From contig NZ_SGXF01000002.1 of the NCBI RefSeq assembly GCF_004216775.1, positions 372,001 through 436,000 on the forward strand: a DNA stretch of 64,000 nt, written 5' to 3'. How positions within the stretch are numbered: position 1 is the stretch's first letter; each line of letters begins with the position of its first letter. The stretch is from Cuneatibacter caecimuris (GTDB lineage Bacteria; Bacillota; Clostridia; Lachnospirales; Lachnospiraceae). This document shows positions 1-8,921 of this stretch, one piece after another. A program made the translations under genes and the position numbers. Below the pieces are notes generated by a model, which was given only the letters and a program-made list of their open reading frames with translations, made no database searches and was not told the DNA's origin.

Positions 1-752
1 TTTGTACCAGCCACCCAGGACTTCTCGCCTACCGTATTATTTCGGTTTTTGAAAGATTTTGAAGTCATCTTCTTTGTCATATCCTGCGGCATTTTATCTT
101 TAGAAGGCTTCAGGATATTTCTTTTTTTTGTTAAGGTTTCGTTATGTATTGCCTGTCTATAGTGTACCTCCTTAATCTGCGGTTCCTTTCTTCTGCGCGC
201 AGCATTACCAGCAGAATAATCATTCATGGTCTGCTGATAAGAGTGAATAGAAGAGCCGGCCTGCTTCATTTCCTTTTCTTTATGGATTTTTTTCAATTTA
301 ATACTGTTTTTATAATATTTTTCTTTCGCCCATTGCCCGCCATGCCCAGAGAGGCCAGCAGCATAAGCATACTGCTGTATCTCTTGTTCTGTATGGTCTT
401 CTAATGAACGATTTTGTAAATTTTGAGCCTCATGGTCTGATATATTAGAAGAAATGCGGCCTGTTGCAGCCACTCCTTTTGTCCCGGAAGAACCAATCTT
501 GCCCATTTTAAAAAATGCCTTATTACTATACTTCACGCCGGCCTGTATCCGAGTAACTGATTTTTGTAGGTGCATTCTTTCAGCAGCCGGCATCTTAGAA
601 TACACAAAATTACTGGTCTTATTAAGAGTATACCCACCAGTGAATTTTACAGCTCTCCCCATACCTGAAGCTAACTTTTTACCTTGCTTCACACTTATTT
701 TTATTACTTTGTTCCGACTGTGCATGTATAATTCATTATTTTTTGTGGACAC
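1..752 (-). CDS. Mobile-element protein next to VirB4, N-terminal part only (runs off left edge)
   Basis: An open frame of 250 codons starts at a GTG at 750-752 and reaches the window edge without a stop. An AGGAGG sits 6 bases before the GTG, which decides the start. The visible part is strongly basic, lacks membrane segments and is rich in Lys, Asn and Ser. It lies just after virB4 in the same leftward run, with a gap of 63 bases. In Clostridia ICEs this slot is usually held by a large protein with an N-terminal basic region and a C-terminal cell-wall hydrolase (NlpC/P60, CHAP or lysozyme type). That C-terminal part would lie outside the window, so the hydrolase role is inference from position only. 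Confidence 0.7.
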   Translation of the reverse strand, partial: MSTKNNELYMHSRNKVIKISVKQGKKLASGMGRAVKFTGGYTLNKTSNFVYSKMPAAERMHLQKSVTRIQAGVKYSNKAFFKMGKIGSSGTKGVAATGRISSNISDHEAQNLQNRSLEDHTEQEIQQYAYAAGLSGHGGQWAKEKYYKNSIKLKKIHKEKEMKQAGSSIHSYQQTMNDYSAGNAARRRKEPQIKEVHYRQAIHNETLTKKRNILKPSKDKMPQDMTKKMTSKSFKNRNNTVGEKSWVAGT

Positions 753-815
753 TACAGACCTCCTCATCATGCAATACTGCCCAATGAGGCAGTGCTTAGA
801 TTTCCTATTGTTCTT

Positions 816-3233
816 CTATTCTGTTAGGGAATCTATCTTACCTTTTACCCCTTCCGCTTCATTACTTAGTGTTCTTTCCGAAAAACAATCCTTACTTTCC
901 TTTCTATGTATTTCATGGAAATTACTATTAAGCTGATGATACAATGGGGAATTTTTAGGCAGCCGGATATCAAATGGTATTATCTTAGAACCAAAACGCA
1001 TCAACCCCAAGCCGGGATCCGTACCTGTTGCAAATTCCAGCTGGCTTTCAGATACTCCGATCATGTCGGCAACTACTTTAGCATCTGAGAGCGATTGATT
1101 TAGCATTACAACAAATTCACTATTGGACAGCATATCTGTCCCAATCGGTGATCTGGATATATAAGCGATATTTTGCGTCATGCCAGTAATAATACCGCCG
1201 AGTTTTCTCATCATTTTCCAGGCTCTGTTCAAATATGTTGCTGTAATCAAATGCTCTAATAAAACATGGATCTCATCGATTCGAATAAATGTTGCTAACC
1301 CTTCTTCAAAATTTTCTCCTACTTTTGACTCGATTACATCAATCATAATCAGCATGGCCATGGATAACAAATCCTCACTCAAATTTGCCATGCCGAAACA
1401 TATAATTTTATTTTCCATGTCCAAATTACTTTGATGAGAAAAGAAATTTAGTGTACCAGTAACCAAAATCTCAAAAAGTAAGCGCAGATCTTTTTTCTCC
1501 TCTTCTGGCTGAACGTCCAGTAAATCATAAAAATCTCTTAAAGTAGGTATTTCAGCATTACGATCACTGAAGAAAGAACGATAAATCCGTTCTACACAGC
1601 GATCAATAATTGATTTATATTTGGGATTGAGATCTTCTACTGCTTGTTCCTGGGCCAGAGACAGCATTAATTGAGACTTTCTGGCAATCAGCCCATTTCT
1701 CTTGCTCTTAGGAAGATTGTGTGATACTGCAAAAGGATTTGCATATGTCTTTGATTGAGCAGACATATCAATCACTGTTCCTCCCAAACTCCTAACCAGG
1801 TCAAAATATTCGTTTTGTGGGTCTATAATGATATGGCAGTCCTTTGGATTCCGTATGATATCGGAAATGAGTTCCAGTTTATTGAAGACAGTCTTGCCTG
1901 ATCCAGTTTCTCCGAAAATCCATCCATGCGGATTTGAAAGATATTTTCGATCACCAAACACGGGATTCCCGGAAATTTGATTACGGCCGTAATAATTTCC
2001 GTGCGGCTGATCCATTGTTTGAACGTAAAATGGCTGCAATACAGCAAGTTCACGGGTAAGCATTGTTCGCATTGTTGCCACTTCACGTATCCCGATTGGT
2101 AATATCGTAAGTAATGCCTCTTTCTGTTTCAGCTCATGGATATCCATTTTTACAGAATATCCCCGGGCAATACTATATACATTTTCTGTATGGTCTGCCA
2201 ACTCTTCTTCTGTGTCTGCCATTAGCATGAGAGACAAATTAACCCAAAACATTTTCTGGTCATTTCTCGTTACTTCTTGGATGGCCTGGTTTACGGCTTC
2301 CTTTTCCTGTTGTACGGTGTAAGATATTTCATTACTGAAACTGCCATTTTTATTTCTAAGTGTTTGCTGATCGGAGATTTTTTTCTCCACGGATAAATAG
2401 TTTTTATTTAGCCAGTTGATTGCCAGTTCTTTTGGAATTGGAACGGCATCAATACTGATCATGCTGTGCATCGGAGCCTGTGCTAAATCCGTCAGAAATT
2501 GATCAGATAAACTGCTTCCTACCTTCTGCAGAAACATAGCACGGCAAAATTTGTTGCCCAGGCGAAAATCTTTGCTGGTAAATTCTGCAGTCATTGAGGC
2601 TACATCATTTTTCCAATCCCAGCCGTGCTCTACATAATCCTTATAGTTAAACTGATAATCTGACTCATTGCCCATCCGAAATACATCGTGCAATATTTTA
2701 ATTCTCTCCTCAGTATCCATGGGAATAATCATACTGCCCAGACGTTTAAATTCTTTTTGAATATTATTTTCAACGTTTCTGAAAAAAGATCTGGCTTCTG
2801 TTATGTTATTTTTTCGAATCGTGATTGTCAGGTATTTTTCCTGCCGGATACCAGGACGGTCATTATGGAGTATGGAATTTGCAATAACTTCATTCATTGC
2901 TTTGCTCCATTCTCCATACCTTTCATTGACAGGATAAAAATAATCCTCTTCAAAATTCTCCATGTTATAATTTTTATTATTGATTGTCAGCTTAAATTTT
3001 ACAGGAATAGTATTATACATCCTGCTAAGACGTACCAGTAATTCTGTCTGCGCTTCTTCGTCTTCGATTGCATAGTTAATATCGCTGACTTGATAACATT
3101 TACTGTAATTTTGATTGTGCAGCTCAAAAATACCGTCATCACTAACCCTTATAATTTCAAGCAGCTGCTGTGTCGATTTTGGCATTTTATGTAATGGCTT
3201 ATCGGCCTTTTTTAGTTTCAGCATTTTGTTCAT
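816..3233 (-). CDS. virB4: VirB4/TraE-type conjugation ATPase
   Basis: 805 residues, the usual size for VirB4 of Gram-positive type IV secretion systems. Walker A reads GETGSGKT near residue 440 and Walker B is in IRIDEIH near residue 650; between them lies the RecA-like fold with an ordered DPQNEY segment. The N-terminal ~400 residues are the less conserved VirB4 N domain. It powers assembly of the mating channel at the inner face of the membrane. The start overlaps the end of the PrgI gene by 35 bases and has GAGGGG 9 bases upstream; an ATG three codons later is an alternative. Gene order PrgI-VirB4 is standard for these elements. Confidence 0.93.
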   Translation of the reverse strand: MNKMLKLKKADKPLHKMPKSTQQLLEIIRVSDDGIFELHNQNYSKCYQVSDINYAIEDEEAQTELLVRLSRMYNTIPVKFKLTINNKNYNMENFEEDYFYPVNERYGEWSKAMNEVIANSILHNDRPGIRQEKYLTITIRKNNITEARSFFRNVENNIQKEFKRLGSMIIPMDTEERIKILHDVFRMGNESDYQFNYKDYVEHGWDWKNDVASMTAEFTSKDFRLGNKFCRAMFLQKVGSSLSDQFLTDLAQAPMHSMISIDAVPIPKELAINWLNKNYLSVEKKISDQQTLRNKNGSFSNEISYTVQQEKEAVNQAIQEVTRNDQKMFWVNLSLMLMADTEEELADHTENVYSIARGYSVKMDIHELKQKEALLTILPIGIREVATMRTMLTRELAVLQPFYVQTMDQPHGNYYGRNQISGNPVFGDRKYLSNPHGWIFGETGSGKTVFNKLELISDIIRNPKDCHIIIDPQNEYFDLVRSLGGTVIDMSAQSKTYANPFAVSHNLPKSKRNGLIARKSQLMLSLAQEQAVEDLNPKYKSIIDRCVERIYRSFFSDRNAEIPTLRDFYDLLDVQPEEEKKDLRLLFEILVTGTLNFFSHQSNLDMENKIICFGMANLSEDLLSMAMLIMIDVIESKVGENFEEGLATFIRIDEIHVLLEHLITATYLNRAWKMMRKLGGIITGMTQNIAYISRSPIGTDMLSNSEFVVMLNQSLSDAKVVADMIGVSESQLEFATGTDPGLGLMRFGSKIIPFDIRLPKNSPLYHQLNSNFHEIHRKESKDCFSERTLSNEAEGVKGKIDSLTE

Positions 3234-3627
3234 TTATTTTTACCCCTCTTTTAAAACGGTTAAGTTTCTTTTCCTTTTTTACCAATTTCTTTGTTAATAT
3301 CTCCTGTTCCGCCCAAAATTTTTCTGTAAGTTCAGCATCTTCTGTAGAGATATAAGTAAGAATTTGTTTTTTGGGGAGAGCCATTTTCCCCAAATATTCC
3401 CAGACTAACATGTCTTGTTTATGAAAAAATGTAGAGGCCATTATTGGAGCTACAATCAGCGCCCCCATATATCCAATCATTTGAGTATCTATCATATCTT
3501 TTAAAAAGATCACTCCACCACCGACAACGATTACCAAAGATCCCATTGCCACAATTTCTTTTATCGTCAGCCCTTTCCATACCGTTTGACGGAAGGACCC
3601 CATATCCTGTCCAATCTCAAATTCCAT
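3199..3627 (-). CDS. PrgI-family conjugation membrane protein
   Basis: 142 residues starting MEFEIGQDMGSFRQ. Two adjacent hydrophobic segments (about residues 25-42 and 50-66) are followed by a cytoplasmic tail rich in Lys and Glu. This matches the small PrgI/TcpE-like proteins (PF12666) that sit directly before VirB4 in Firmicute conjugation operons and probably recruit VirB4 to the membrane. The end overlaps the VirB4 start, which suggests coupled translation. Confidence 0.85.
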   Translation of the reverse strand: MEFEIGQDMGSFRQTVWKGLTIKEIVAMGSLVIVVGGGVIFLKDMIDTQMIGYMGALIVAPIMASTFFHKQDMLVWEYLGKMALPKKQILTYISTEDAELTEKFWAEQEILTKKLVKKEKKLNRFKRGVKINEQNAETKKGR

Positions 3628-3643
3628 GGTTTTACCAACCTCC

Positions 3644-4471
3644 TTACAACGAAAATCCTAAAGAACGGACTGTAATATTTTGAGCTCCTTTTACGATGCC
3701 AAGTGTCATGATCATCATAAAACAAGCTTCAAACATACGCCCGACTGCCTGCAACATTGCATTCTCTGTTAGTCCGTCAGCAACAGAGAAACCTGAATTT
3801 GCAAGCGCCGCGGCTAACATCAAAGCCAGTACAATTACCACGCCTTCCAGAATTAAGCTGATCAGATTTTTAAAATACTGACCTGTGATGTTCATTCCCA
3901 TTGGAAGACATGCACAGGCAAATATACCCAGTGGTACAATTAGAACTAATTTGATAAATCGCTCATAAAGGACAAATAATAATCCGAAGGCTGTAACTAC
4001 CATCACTACAAGCATGACAACTGCCAACAGGATCAACAAAATCTGCCATCCCCATCCGGTATCAGAAATAGCCTCTCTTGTGGCATCTGATAAGCTGGTA
4101 TGTAATGCCTGGGGAGTTCCAACCAATCCGATCAGCGCTCCGCCCGAACGGAATAGCTGTAACGCAATGTTACTGAAATTTAAAATTAACACATTCCCAA
4201 TCGCAGCTTTTGCAAAAATTTTTACATAATCCCAAACTTGAACCTGTCTGGCATCCGTTATTTCTTTGAAAAAGCCGAGCAGAACCATAAATGCATATAA
4301 TGTTCCTGCAACGCCGGCAAAAATAGGCAGTACGCCGGCTATAATAGACCATAGAGAGCCTCCAGCAAAAGTATCCGGACTCTGGCCTAATTGCAAATAA
4401 ACGTAATTTACAATTAGGTTCCAAACTTCATACCCTGATTCAAGACAAAAGATTATTACATCTTCAAACAA
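3644..4471 (-). CDS. TrbL/VirB6-like mating channel protein
   Basis: About 275 residues with five to six long hydrophobic stretches, including the segments around residues 45-75, 85-115, 140-180, 185-210 and 220-245. This is the polytopic inner-membrane channel component (CD1112/TrbL type) seen between the pilin-like Maff2 protein and PrgI. The start is assigned to a TTG at 4469-4471 because GGAGG lies 7 bases before it. An upstream in-frame TTG at 4498 has no ribosome site and would place that GGAGG inside the coding region. Only 16 bases separate it from the PrgI gene. Confidence 0.82.
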   Translation of the reverse strand: MFEDVIIFCLESGYEVWNLIVNYVYLQLGQSPDTFAGGSLWSIIAGVLPIFAGVAGTLYAFMVLLGFFKEITDARQVQVWDYVKIFAKAAIGNVLILNFSNIALQLFRSGGALIGLVGTPQALHTSLSDATREAISDTGWGWQILLILLAVVMLVVMVVTAFGLLFVLYERFIKLVLIVPLGIFACACLPMGMNITGQYFKNLISLILEGVVIVLALMLAAALANSGFSVADGLTENAMLQAVGRMFEACFMMIMTLGIVKGAQNITVRSLGFSL

Positions 4472-4580
4472 TTTTTTTCCTCCTACCAAATGGGGCAAGG
4501 AAAAAATTCCTATCCCTGCCCACCTTATCCTGATACCTACTCCTTACTTCATCAGGGAAAAATCGTTTCATTGGCTACGA

Positions 4581-4808
4581 TTACCAGGTAATACCCATAA
4601 GGGCCAGTAGTTGCTTAATAAACACCAAAATTATACCAGCTGCGATATACATTCCACCATGAACCATTCCCTGGCTGTCCTTCTGTGTTATTCCTTGCAC
4701 AAATTCAACAACACCTTTTACCGCTAAAAATAAGCCTACTACCCCAATAACAGCCAAAAAAATATCCAGTAATTTTATAAGTGGTTGTGTTACAACATTC
4801 GTTTCCAT
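4581..4808 (-). CDS. Maff2-family small membrane protein, VirB2/pilin-like
   Basis: 75 residues with two hydrophobic helices (about 12-36 and 49-71) joined by a short polar loop (VQGITQKDSQGM). Size, topology and position directly before the TrbL-like gene match the Maff2 family of Clostridia ICEs, thought to be the VirB2 or pilin-like subunit of the mating apparatus. AAGGATG precedes the ATG. It separates the conjugation genes from the SipW cassette upstream. Confidence 0.85.
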   Translation of the reverse strand: METNVVTQPLIKLLDIFLAVIGVVGLFLAVKGVVEFVQGITQKDSQGMVHGGMYIAAGIILVFIKQLLALMGITW

Positions 4809-4882
4809 TTTTTCATCCTTTCAGCAAAATAGGGGCCCTCTGGCACCTATCTATGTTCATCATATTCTGTAGACAGTTCCTC

Positions 4883-5401
4883 TCAATAAGAAGCTGCCCA
4901 ACTATTAACTGTTCTTAAAAGTATGTACAGTGCCAAGATACAGCAGGTTATCAATATCACTAGATATGGATGTTCTTTGATATACTGTATTAAATATCCT
5001 AAATTTGGTATTCCAAACCATACGCGCCCAAGTATATCTTTTGCTTTTACAATACCTGTATCTGGATATTCATTATTATCGCCTTTTGTTTCTACCCCGA
5101 TATTGTTTAAGGACGCAACTCTATGTGTGACGATTGAGCTATTTTCTGGGCCGGATCGGAATGTTATTGTGTCTCCTATAGATAGATCCTCAAAACTTAC
5201 CGGCTGCGTAATAACAACACAGCCAGTAGGATAAGCAGGAAACATACTGGATGACAGTACAACATAGGCTCGGTATCCTAAAGCTGATCCAATCAATACA
5301 CCCAAAGATATTAGTGCGGTACATAGAATGATCCCATTTGATATAATTCTGATTAGGAGACATATTCGATTAGAAGGTTTGGTTTTCCCTCTCTTCATCA
5401 T
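4883..5401 (-). CDS. sipW: SipW-type signal peptidase I
   Basis: 172 residues with an N-terminal membrane segment, a catalytic core and a C-terminal membrane segment (YLVILITCCILALYILL). The nucleophile Ser lies in VVLSSSMFP. The general base is a His in THRV, as in archaeal and ER-type (Sec11-like) peptidases, not the bacterial Lys. The conserved acidic motif is TKGDNNEYPD. SipW enzymes cut the special signals of TasA/camelysin proteins, and the next genes upstream encode exactly such substrates. The start ATG overlaps the previous stop in ATGA (4-base overlap), with GAGGAG upstream; a TTG start at 5428 is less likely. Confidence 0.9.
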   Translation of the reverse strand: MMKRGKTKPSNRICLLIRIISNGIILCTALISLGVLIGSALGYRAYVVLSSSMFPAYPTGCVVITQPVSFEDLSIGDTITFRSGPENSSIVTHRVASLNNIGVETKGDNNEYPDTGIVKAKDILGRVWFGIPNLGYLIQYIKEHPYLVILITCCILALYILLRTVNSWAASY

Positions 5402-6084
5402 TGGCCACCATCTCCTCTTTGCGTCCAATACAATTTGAACGCTTTTGTCATTTTTTCAGTTACATCACCCTGAATAACATCCAAATATTTAGACTGAATC
5501 GCATATGCTTTAATCTGGATGTTTTGATGTTCACCTTCCGGCAATGTCCCTTCCAGCACATTGGGGTAATATACCTCATTAAAAAGAGGAATTGTTTTTT
5601 CCCCCACAGAGAGCTCTTTATTTGTATAGGCATACAGATATTTGCTCTCCTTGTCCGATACCTGCCTGCTAATTTCTGTCCAGCCATCATTTATCACATA
5701 CTGGTAGACATCCATCAGCTGCGGTGAAGTAACCATTGATTGGTTTTCTACCAGCTGCAGATCTTCTCTGGGGACAGTAACTTCCAAGTATATGTAGGCA
5801 GATACACCACTTATATGAATAACAGTGGGATCCTTTGGGACAGTTGTATTTGGTAGAATTCCATCGGCTATGTCAGGAACTCCGTCCCCATCTTTATCAG
5901 GTAAGCCTTCCCAAGCTGGTTCTTTTAAGTCGATCAGCAGATCTCCAATGGTAAAGGTATTGGATACAGAATGCTTATCGGTCAGGTAAGCATTCGTCAG
6001 ATAAACACTTCCAAAGCCTGTCACACATACACAGATTACAACAGCCGCGATCAGTATTGCCTGCCATTTTTTGATCCTTTTCAT
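5398..6084 (-). CDS. SipW-dependent secreted protein with calcium-binding-like segment
   Basis: 228 residues. The N terminus has a hydrophobic core followed by NAYLTDKHSVSNTFTIG, the classic TasA/camelysin-type signal region cut by SipW. Directly after it is DKDGDGVPDIADG, which looks like a single thrombospondin-3/dockerin-like calcium loop. The rest is a beta-rich domain related to TasA (for example, VSAYIYLEVTVP). No cell-wall anchor is visible. It overlaps its neighbours by 4 bases at both ends (ATGA), so it is translationally coupled to sipW. Likely a minor surface-fibre or fibre-accessory protein. Confidence 0.78.
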   Translation of the reverse strand: MKRIKKWQAILIAAVVICVCVTGFGSVYLTNAYLTDKHSVSNTFTIGDLLIDLKEPAWEGLPDKDGDGVPDIADGILPNTTVPKDPTVIHISGVSAYIYLEVTVPREDLQLVENQSMVTSPQLMDVYQYVINDGWTEISRQVSDKESKYLYAYTNKELSVGEKTIPLFNEVYYPNVLEGTLPEGEHQNIQIKAYAIQSKYLDVIQGDVTEKMTKAFKLYWTQRGDGGQ

Positions 6085-7241
6085 CTCTCACCCTCCCTTC
6101 TTTTACCTAATTTCTTGATCCCAATTATTAAGGCGGCACCACAAATTATTATGCCTGCCAAAGAGAAGTACATTGCCGTATGGTTGTGGGAAGAGATGCC
6201 CAGATTTGGAGCTGTGACTTCATCGTCCGATTCAGCTATCCAAACCCAATTTATACGTCCAGTTAGATTTTGATAATTATTGTCTAAATCTGGACTTACT
6301 GTTAAAGAAATGGATAAGTCTGTTCCTTCACCTTTTAATAATTTACCAATAGATTGTTTCATTATCATGGTTTCAGGAGCTTCTGCAGTTGATTCCAAAT
6401 TTCCATAAATCGGACCAGCATAGATCGTATTCCCGTTAGAATCTGACACCACAATACTGCAGTATTCACGAATCAATTTTTCGATTAGATCACACTGGTT
6501 TTCATCTTGCTCCGCCATCTCCGCGCACAGGAAGATTTCGGTTTCCTTCTGGAATCTATTTTCCACATGTATATTCTGGGACCGATTTTCCCCTGGCATC
6601 AGATTTTTGAAATTTATAAATAAGTCTGTGTCTTCTGGTAAAAAGACAAAACCCTCGTCAAAGTTCTGGAACACCACAGATGCACTTTCTGTTTGTGCTT
6701 GCTGTACATCCCATTGAATATCCAGCTCCTCCATCGTTTTTCCCCAGAAACTGATACCATTTCCAGCTGCCTGAATACATTCCATGTCAATCTGGATATG
6801 GCCTATTGCACCCGCATATATATTATTTGCAGTTCCCGATACATGAAACTGTTCAAACAAAGGTTCTGCAGTTTTTTCTCCCGGTGCCAGGACTCCCTTG
6901 TAATAGTACCACCCATCGTCATATAACCAGTGCTGACTATTAAAATCAATTTCGATCAGATCCGGATTTAAGCTTTTATTATCAAAATATTTCCGAACCT
7001 GGACTCTGGGGATCATATCAAAATCCCCATCATTTCTGATATCAACAACTTTTTTTACTGTACTGCCCGGATAGTGTATCCCTTCTTCATATTCTTCTTC
7101 TATTTTTCCAGAGACCTTGGCGATTGTAATTTTGTGGTATGATACTTCGCGGAGTACCTGAGATGCAAAGGCTACTGATGTTCCCAACAATAATACCCCA
7201 GTTACAACAAGCGCCAATGCCGGCATATATTTTTTCTTCAT
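6081..7241 (-). CDS. Secreted TasA-like surface protein with C-terminal membrane anchor
   Basis: 386 residues. An N-terminal signal (TGVLLLGTSVAFAS) precedes two beta-rich TasA-like domains. The segment GWYYYKGVLAPGEKTAEPLF near residue 105 is a hallmark seen again in the 8911-9456 protein and in other SipW substrates. The C terminus carries a hydrophobic segment (about residues 355-375) and a basic tail KKLGKRREGER. A canonical LPxTG is absent; APNLG stands just ahead of the segment and could be a degenerate sorting signal. It is therefore membrane-anchored or a sortase substrate. It may be the base of the fibre made by its neighbours. Confidence 0.7.
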   Translation of the reverse strand: MKKKYMPALALVVTGVLLLGTSVAFASQVLREVSYHKITIAKVSGKIEEEYEEGIHYPGSTVKKVVDIRNDGDFDMIPRVQVRKYFDNKSLNPDLIEIDFNSQHWLYDDGWYYYKGVLAPGEKTAEPLFEQFHVSGTANNIYAGAIGHIQIDMECIQAAGNGISFWGKTMEELDIQWDVQQAQTESASVVFQNFDEGFVFLPEDTDLFINFKNLMPGENRSQNIHVENRFQKETEIFLCAEMAEQDENQCDLIEKLIREYCSIVVSDSNGNTIYAGPIYGNLESTAEAPETMIMKQSIGKLLKGEGTDLSISLTVSPDLDNNYQNLTGRINWVWIAESDDEVTAPNLGISSHNHTAMYFSLAGIIICGAALIIGIKKLGKRREGER

Positions 7242-7256
7242 CCTGATTCCTCCACT

Positions 7257-7293
7257 AAAAAGCCCGCAGCTGGCAAAAATCCAGCTGCGGGCT
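7257..7293 (-). terminator. Intra-operon hairpin terminator after the TasA-like gene
   Basis: A perfect 13-base stem (7261-7273 with 7281-7293, starting AGCCCGCAGCTGG) and a 7-base loop are followed on the minus strand by TTTTTAG. It lies between the TasA-like gene and the anchored protein gene, so it may lower expression of everything downstream, including sipW and the conjugation genes. Confidence 0.75.
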
Positions 7294-7352
7294 AATCTCC
7301 CAGTCCAGATCTATAAAGCAACCGGGGAAAATCAACTATCTAACGCATTTAA

Positions 7353-8114
7353 TTAGGGCTGCAGAGTCATCTGCTGGATGTGCTCTGTATCCAGCAGATC
7401 CCAAGCGGCATCCGCGTTGGCAACATTCTTGCTCTGTACAGCTTCTGCTGTCAGACGCAGCTGATATCCTTTTCCTTCTGCAGATACAACCAGGTTATCC
7501 TGGTCATCCATGGTGTACGTGTCACCATCCAGAATTGCCATATCCTGATTGTCAAATTCCGTGGGAACTGCAATGCGGTTGAACAGGACCACTTTTTCTC
7601 CTTTGCTAAAGATTCCGTCTCCGCCGACATAGTTAAAATACAGCACGTTGTCTGCTGCATCTGCTGCCGTGGTGTCTGCTTTGAAATCAGGATTTACCAT
7701 TGGCAGTGCTTCAATAGTTTCTTTTTTATATGCTGTTCCTTCTACCAGCGCGGTGCCGGCAGCGTCATAGCGAATTATGCTCTTAATCTGCTTCAGCCGC
7801 TCGGCATCTGTGATAAGATTCTCCTCATCATCCAAAATTTCTACTTTCACACGCATATAGCTGTCTCCATCCAGAGCTGTAACCGTTGGGTCCTTCGTTA
7901 CAGTATCGCCTGGATGACGATTCAAGCCATCCTGAGAATTGTCCCAGCTGGGTTCAGTCAGCTGGATATCAATTTCTCCTACGGTAAAGGTATTTGTGGC
8001 TGAATCCTTATCGGTCAGATAAGCCATGGTTACGCCTATTGTAGCGAATACCAATAAACCAGCTGCTGCAACTGCTGCAAATCTCGTCTTTTTTGTAAAT
8101 CTCATTTTTCTCAT
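7353..8114 (-). CDS. TasA/camelysin-like fibre protein
   Basis: 253 residues. The N terminus MRKMRFTKKTRF plus a hydrophobic core ends in MAYLTDKDSATNTFTVG, the strongest SipW-type signal in the window. The mature part begins with the typical EIDIQLTEPSWD strand and TKDPTVTALDGDSYMRVKV, as in TasA and camelysin (PF12389), whose members form extracellular fibres. AAGGAG lies 9 bases before the ATG. A strong terminator follows the gene, which would make it the most abundant product of this part of the run, as expected for a major fibre subunit. Role in fibre formation is inferred from the family. Confidence 0.85.
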   Translation of the reverse strand: MRKMRFTKKTRFAAVAAAGLLVFATIGVTMAYLTDKDSATNTFTVGEIDIQLTEPSWDNSQDGLNRHPGDTVTKDPTVTALDGDSYMRVKVEILDDEENLITDAERLKQIKSIIRYDAAGTALVEGTAYKKETIEALPMVNPDFKADTTAADAADNVLYFNYVGGDGIFSKGEKVVLFNRIAVPTEFDNQDMAILDGDTYTMDDQDNLVVSAEGKGYQLRLTAEAVQSKNVANADAAWDLLDTEHIQQMTLQP

Positions 8115-8180
8115 CGTTTCATTCTCCTTTTAATCTTTTTCTTATTTTTCCTATTCTGTGTCAATTTGGCGGTACAGACA

Positions 8181-8921
8181 TTACTCCAAAATCCCCTGTA
8201 CCACCAGATAAGTACCGGCATTACTGCCATCTGCGTTTCTCGCACAACTAATTAGATAAGCTTCTGTATATGGCCGCTTTCCATTGATGATTTGTTCTAC
8301 CGCCAGATTCCTGTCCCAGATCGTTACTGATGCAACTTTGTATTGATAGCTTCCGTGCCATGCTGTTAGGGTGAAGCGGTCACCCGGCTGTGCATCTTGC
8401 AAACGGTTTAGGGACACATTGTAAGCAGGATGGTTATGACCCAAAATGACATAGGCAGTCCCTCCCAAAACTATATCTGGCCGGGCGGCCGTCAGCATCC
8501 ATATATCAAGGTCATGATTTATCTCTTGTTGTGTGCCATTATATATTCCGCGCACTATCCCCAGTTTTGGGTATTCTAACACACAGTCAAGAAATCCTTT
8601 CGCGTAGTCCGGAGTATAAATTACTCCATTCTCATTGTACCATCCATCACTCCAATTTTTCCAATCTCCCAGAGACGCTTGATCCTCACTGGCAGACGGT
8701 GCAGTGTCTGGCGCTTGCACCACTGATTCATCACCTCCTTTCATGGAATCCAGGTACTCTAAAGCCAGGCTTTCCTCTAAGCTGATTCTGGATCTGGCTT
8801 CATCAATCTCCTCTTCTGCCTGCAGATATTGCTTAAACTGCATAAAAAAAGCTGCCAGGCATACGCCAAACAGCAACAAGCAAAGTAATATCCATATTTT
8901 GGGGGCCAGACTACTCTTCAT
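8181..8921 (-). CDS. Sortase-fold transpeptidase, expected catalytic Arg not seen
   Basis: 246 residues: N-terminal membrane segment (about 8-28), a linker, then a sortase beta-barrel. PKLGIVRGIYNGT opens the domain, the catalytic His is in ILGHNHP, and the catalytic Cys (C226) is in LISCAR. The Arg normally found about 10-13 residues after the Cys, just before the last hydrophobic strand, is replaced (GTYLVVQG reads Tyr there). It resembles class B-like sortases of Clostridia more than SrtA. The start overlaps the preceding gene by 11 bases. It could join the secreted proteins into fibres or anchor them, or it may be impaired. Confidence 0.75.
   Translation of the reverse strand: MKSSLAPKIWILLCLLLFGVCLAAFFMQFKQYLQAEEEIDEARSRISLEESLALEYLDSMKGGDESVVQAPDTAPSASEDQASLGDWKNWSDGWYNENGVIYTPDYAKGFLDCVLEYPKLGIVRGIYNGTQQEINHDLDIWMLTAARPDIVLGGTAYVILGHNHPAYNVSLNRLQDAQPGDRFTLTAWHGSYQYKVASVTIWDRNLAVEQIINGKRPYTEAYLISCARNADGSNAGTYLVVQGILE

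Noticed and set aside
454-936. Plus-strand frame over the virB4 end and the partial gene
   Set aside because: The minus-strand frame 1-752 has a proper AGGAGG and fits the operon; the plus-strand one does not.
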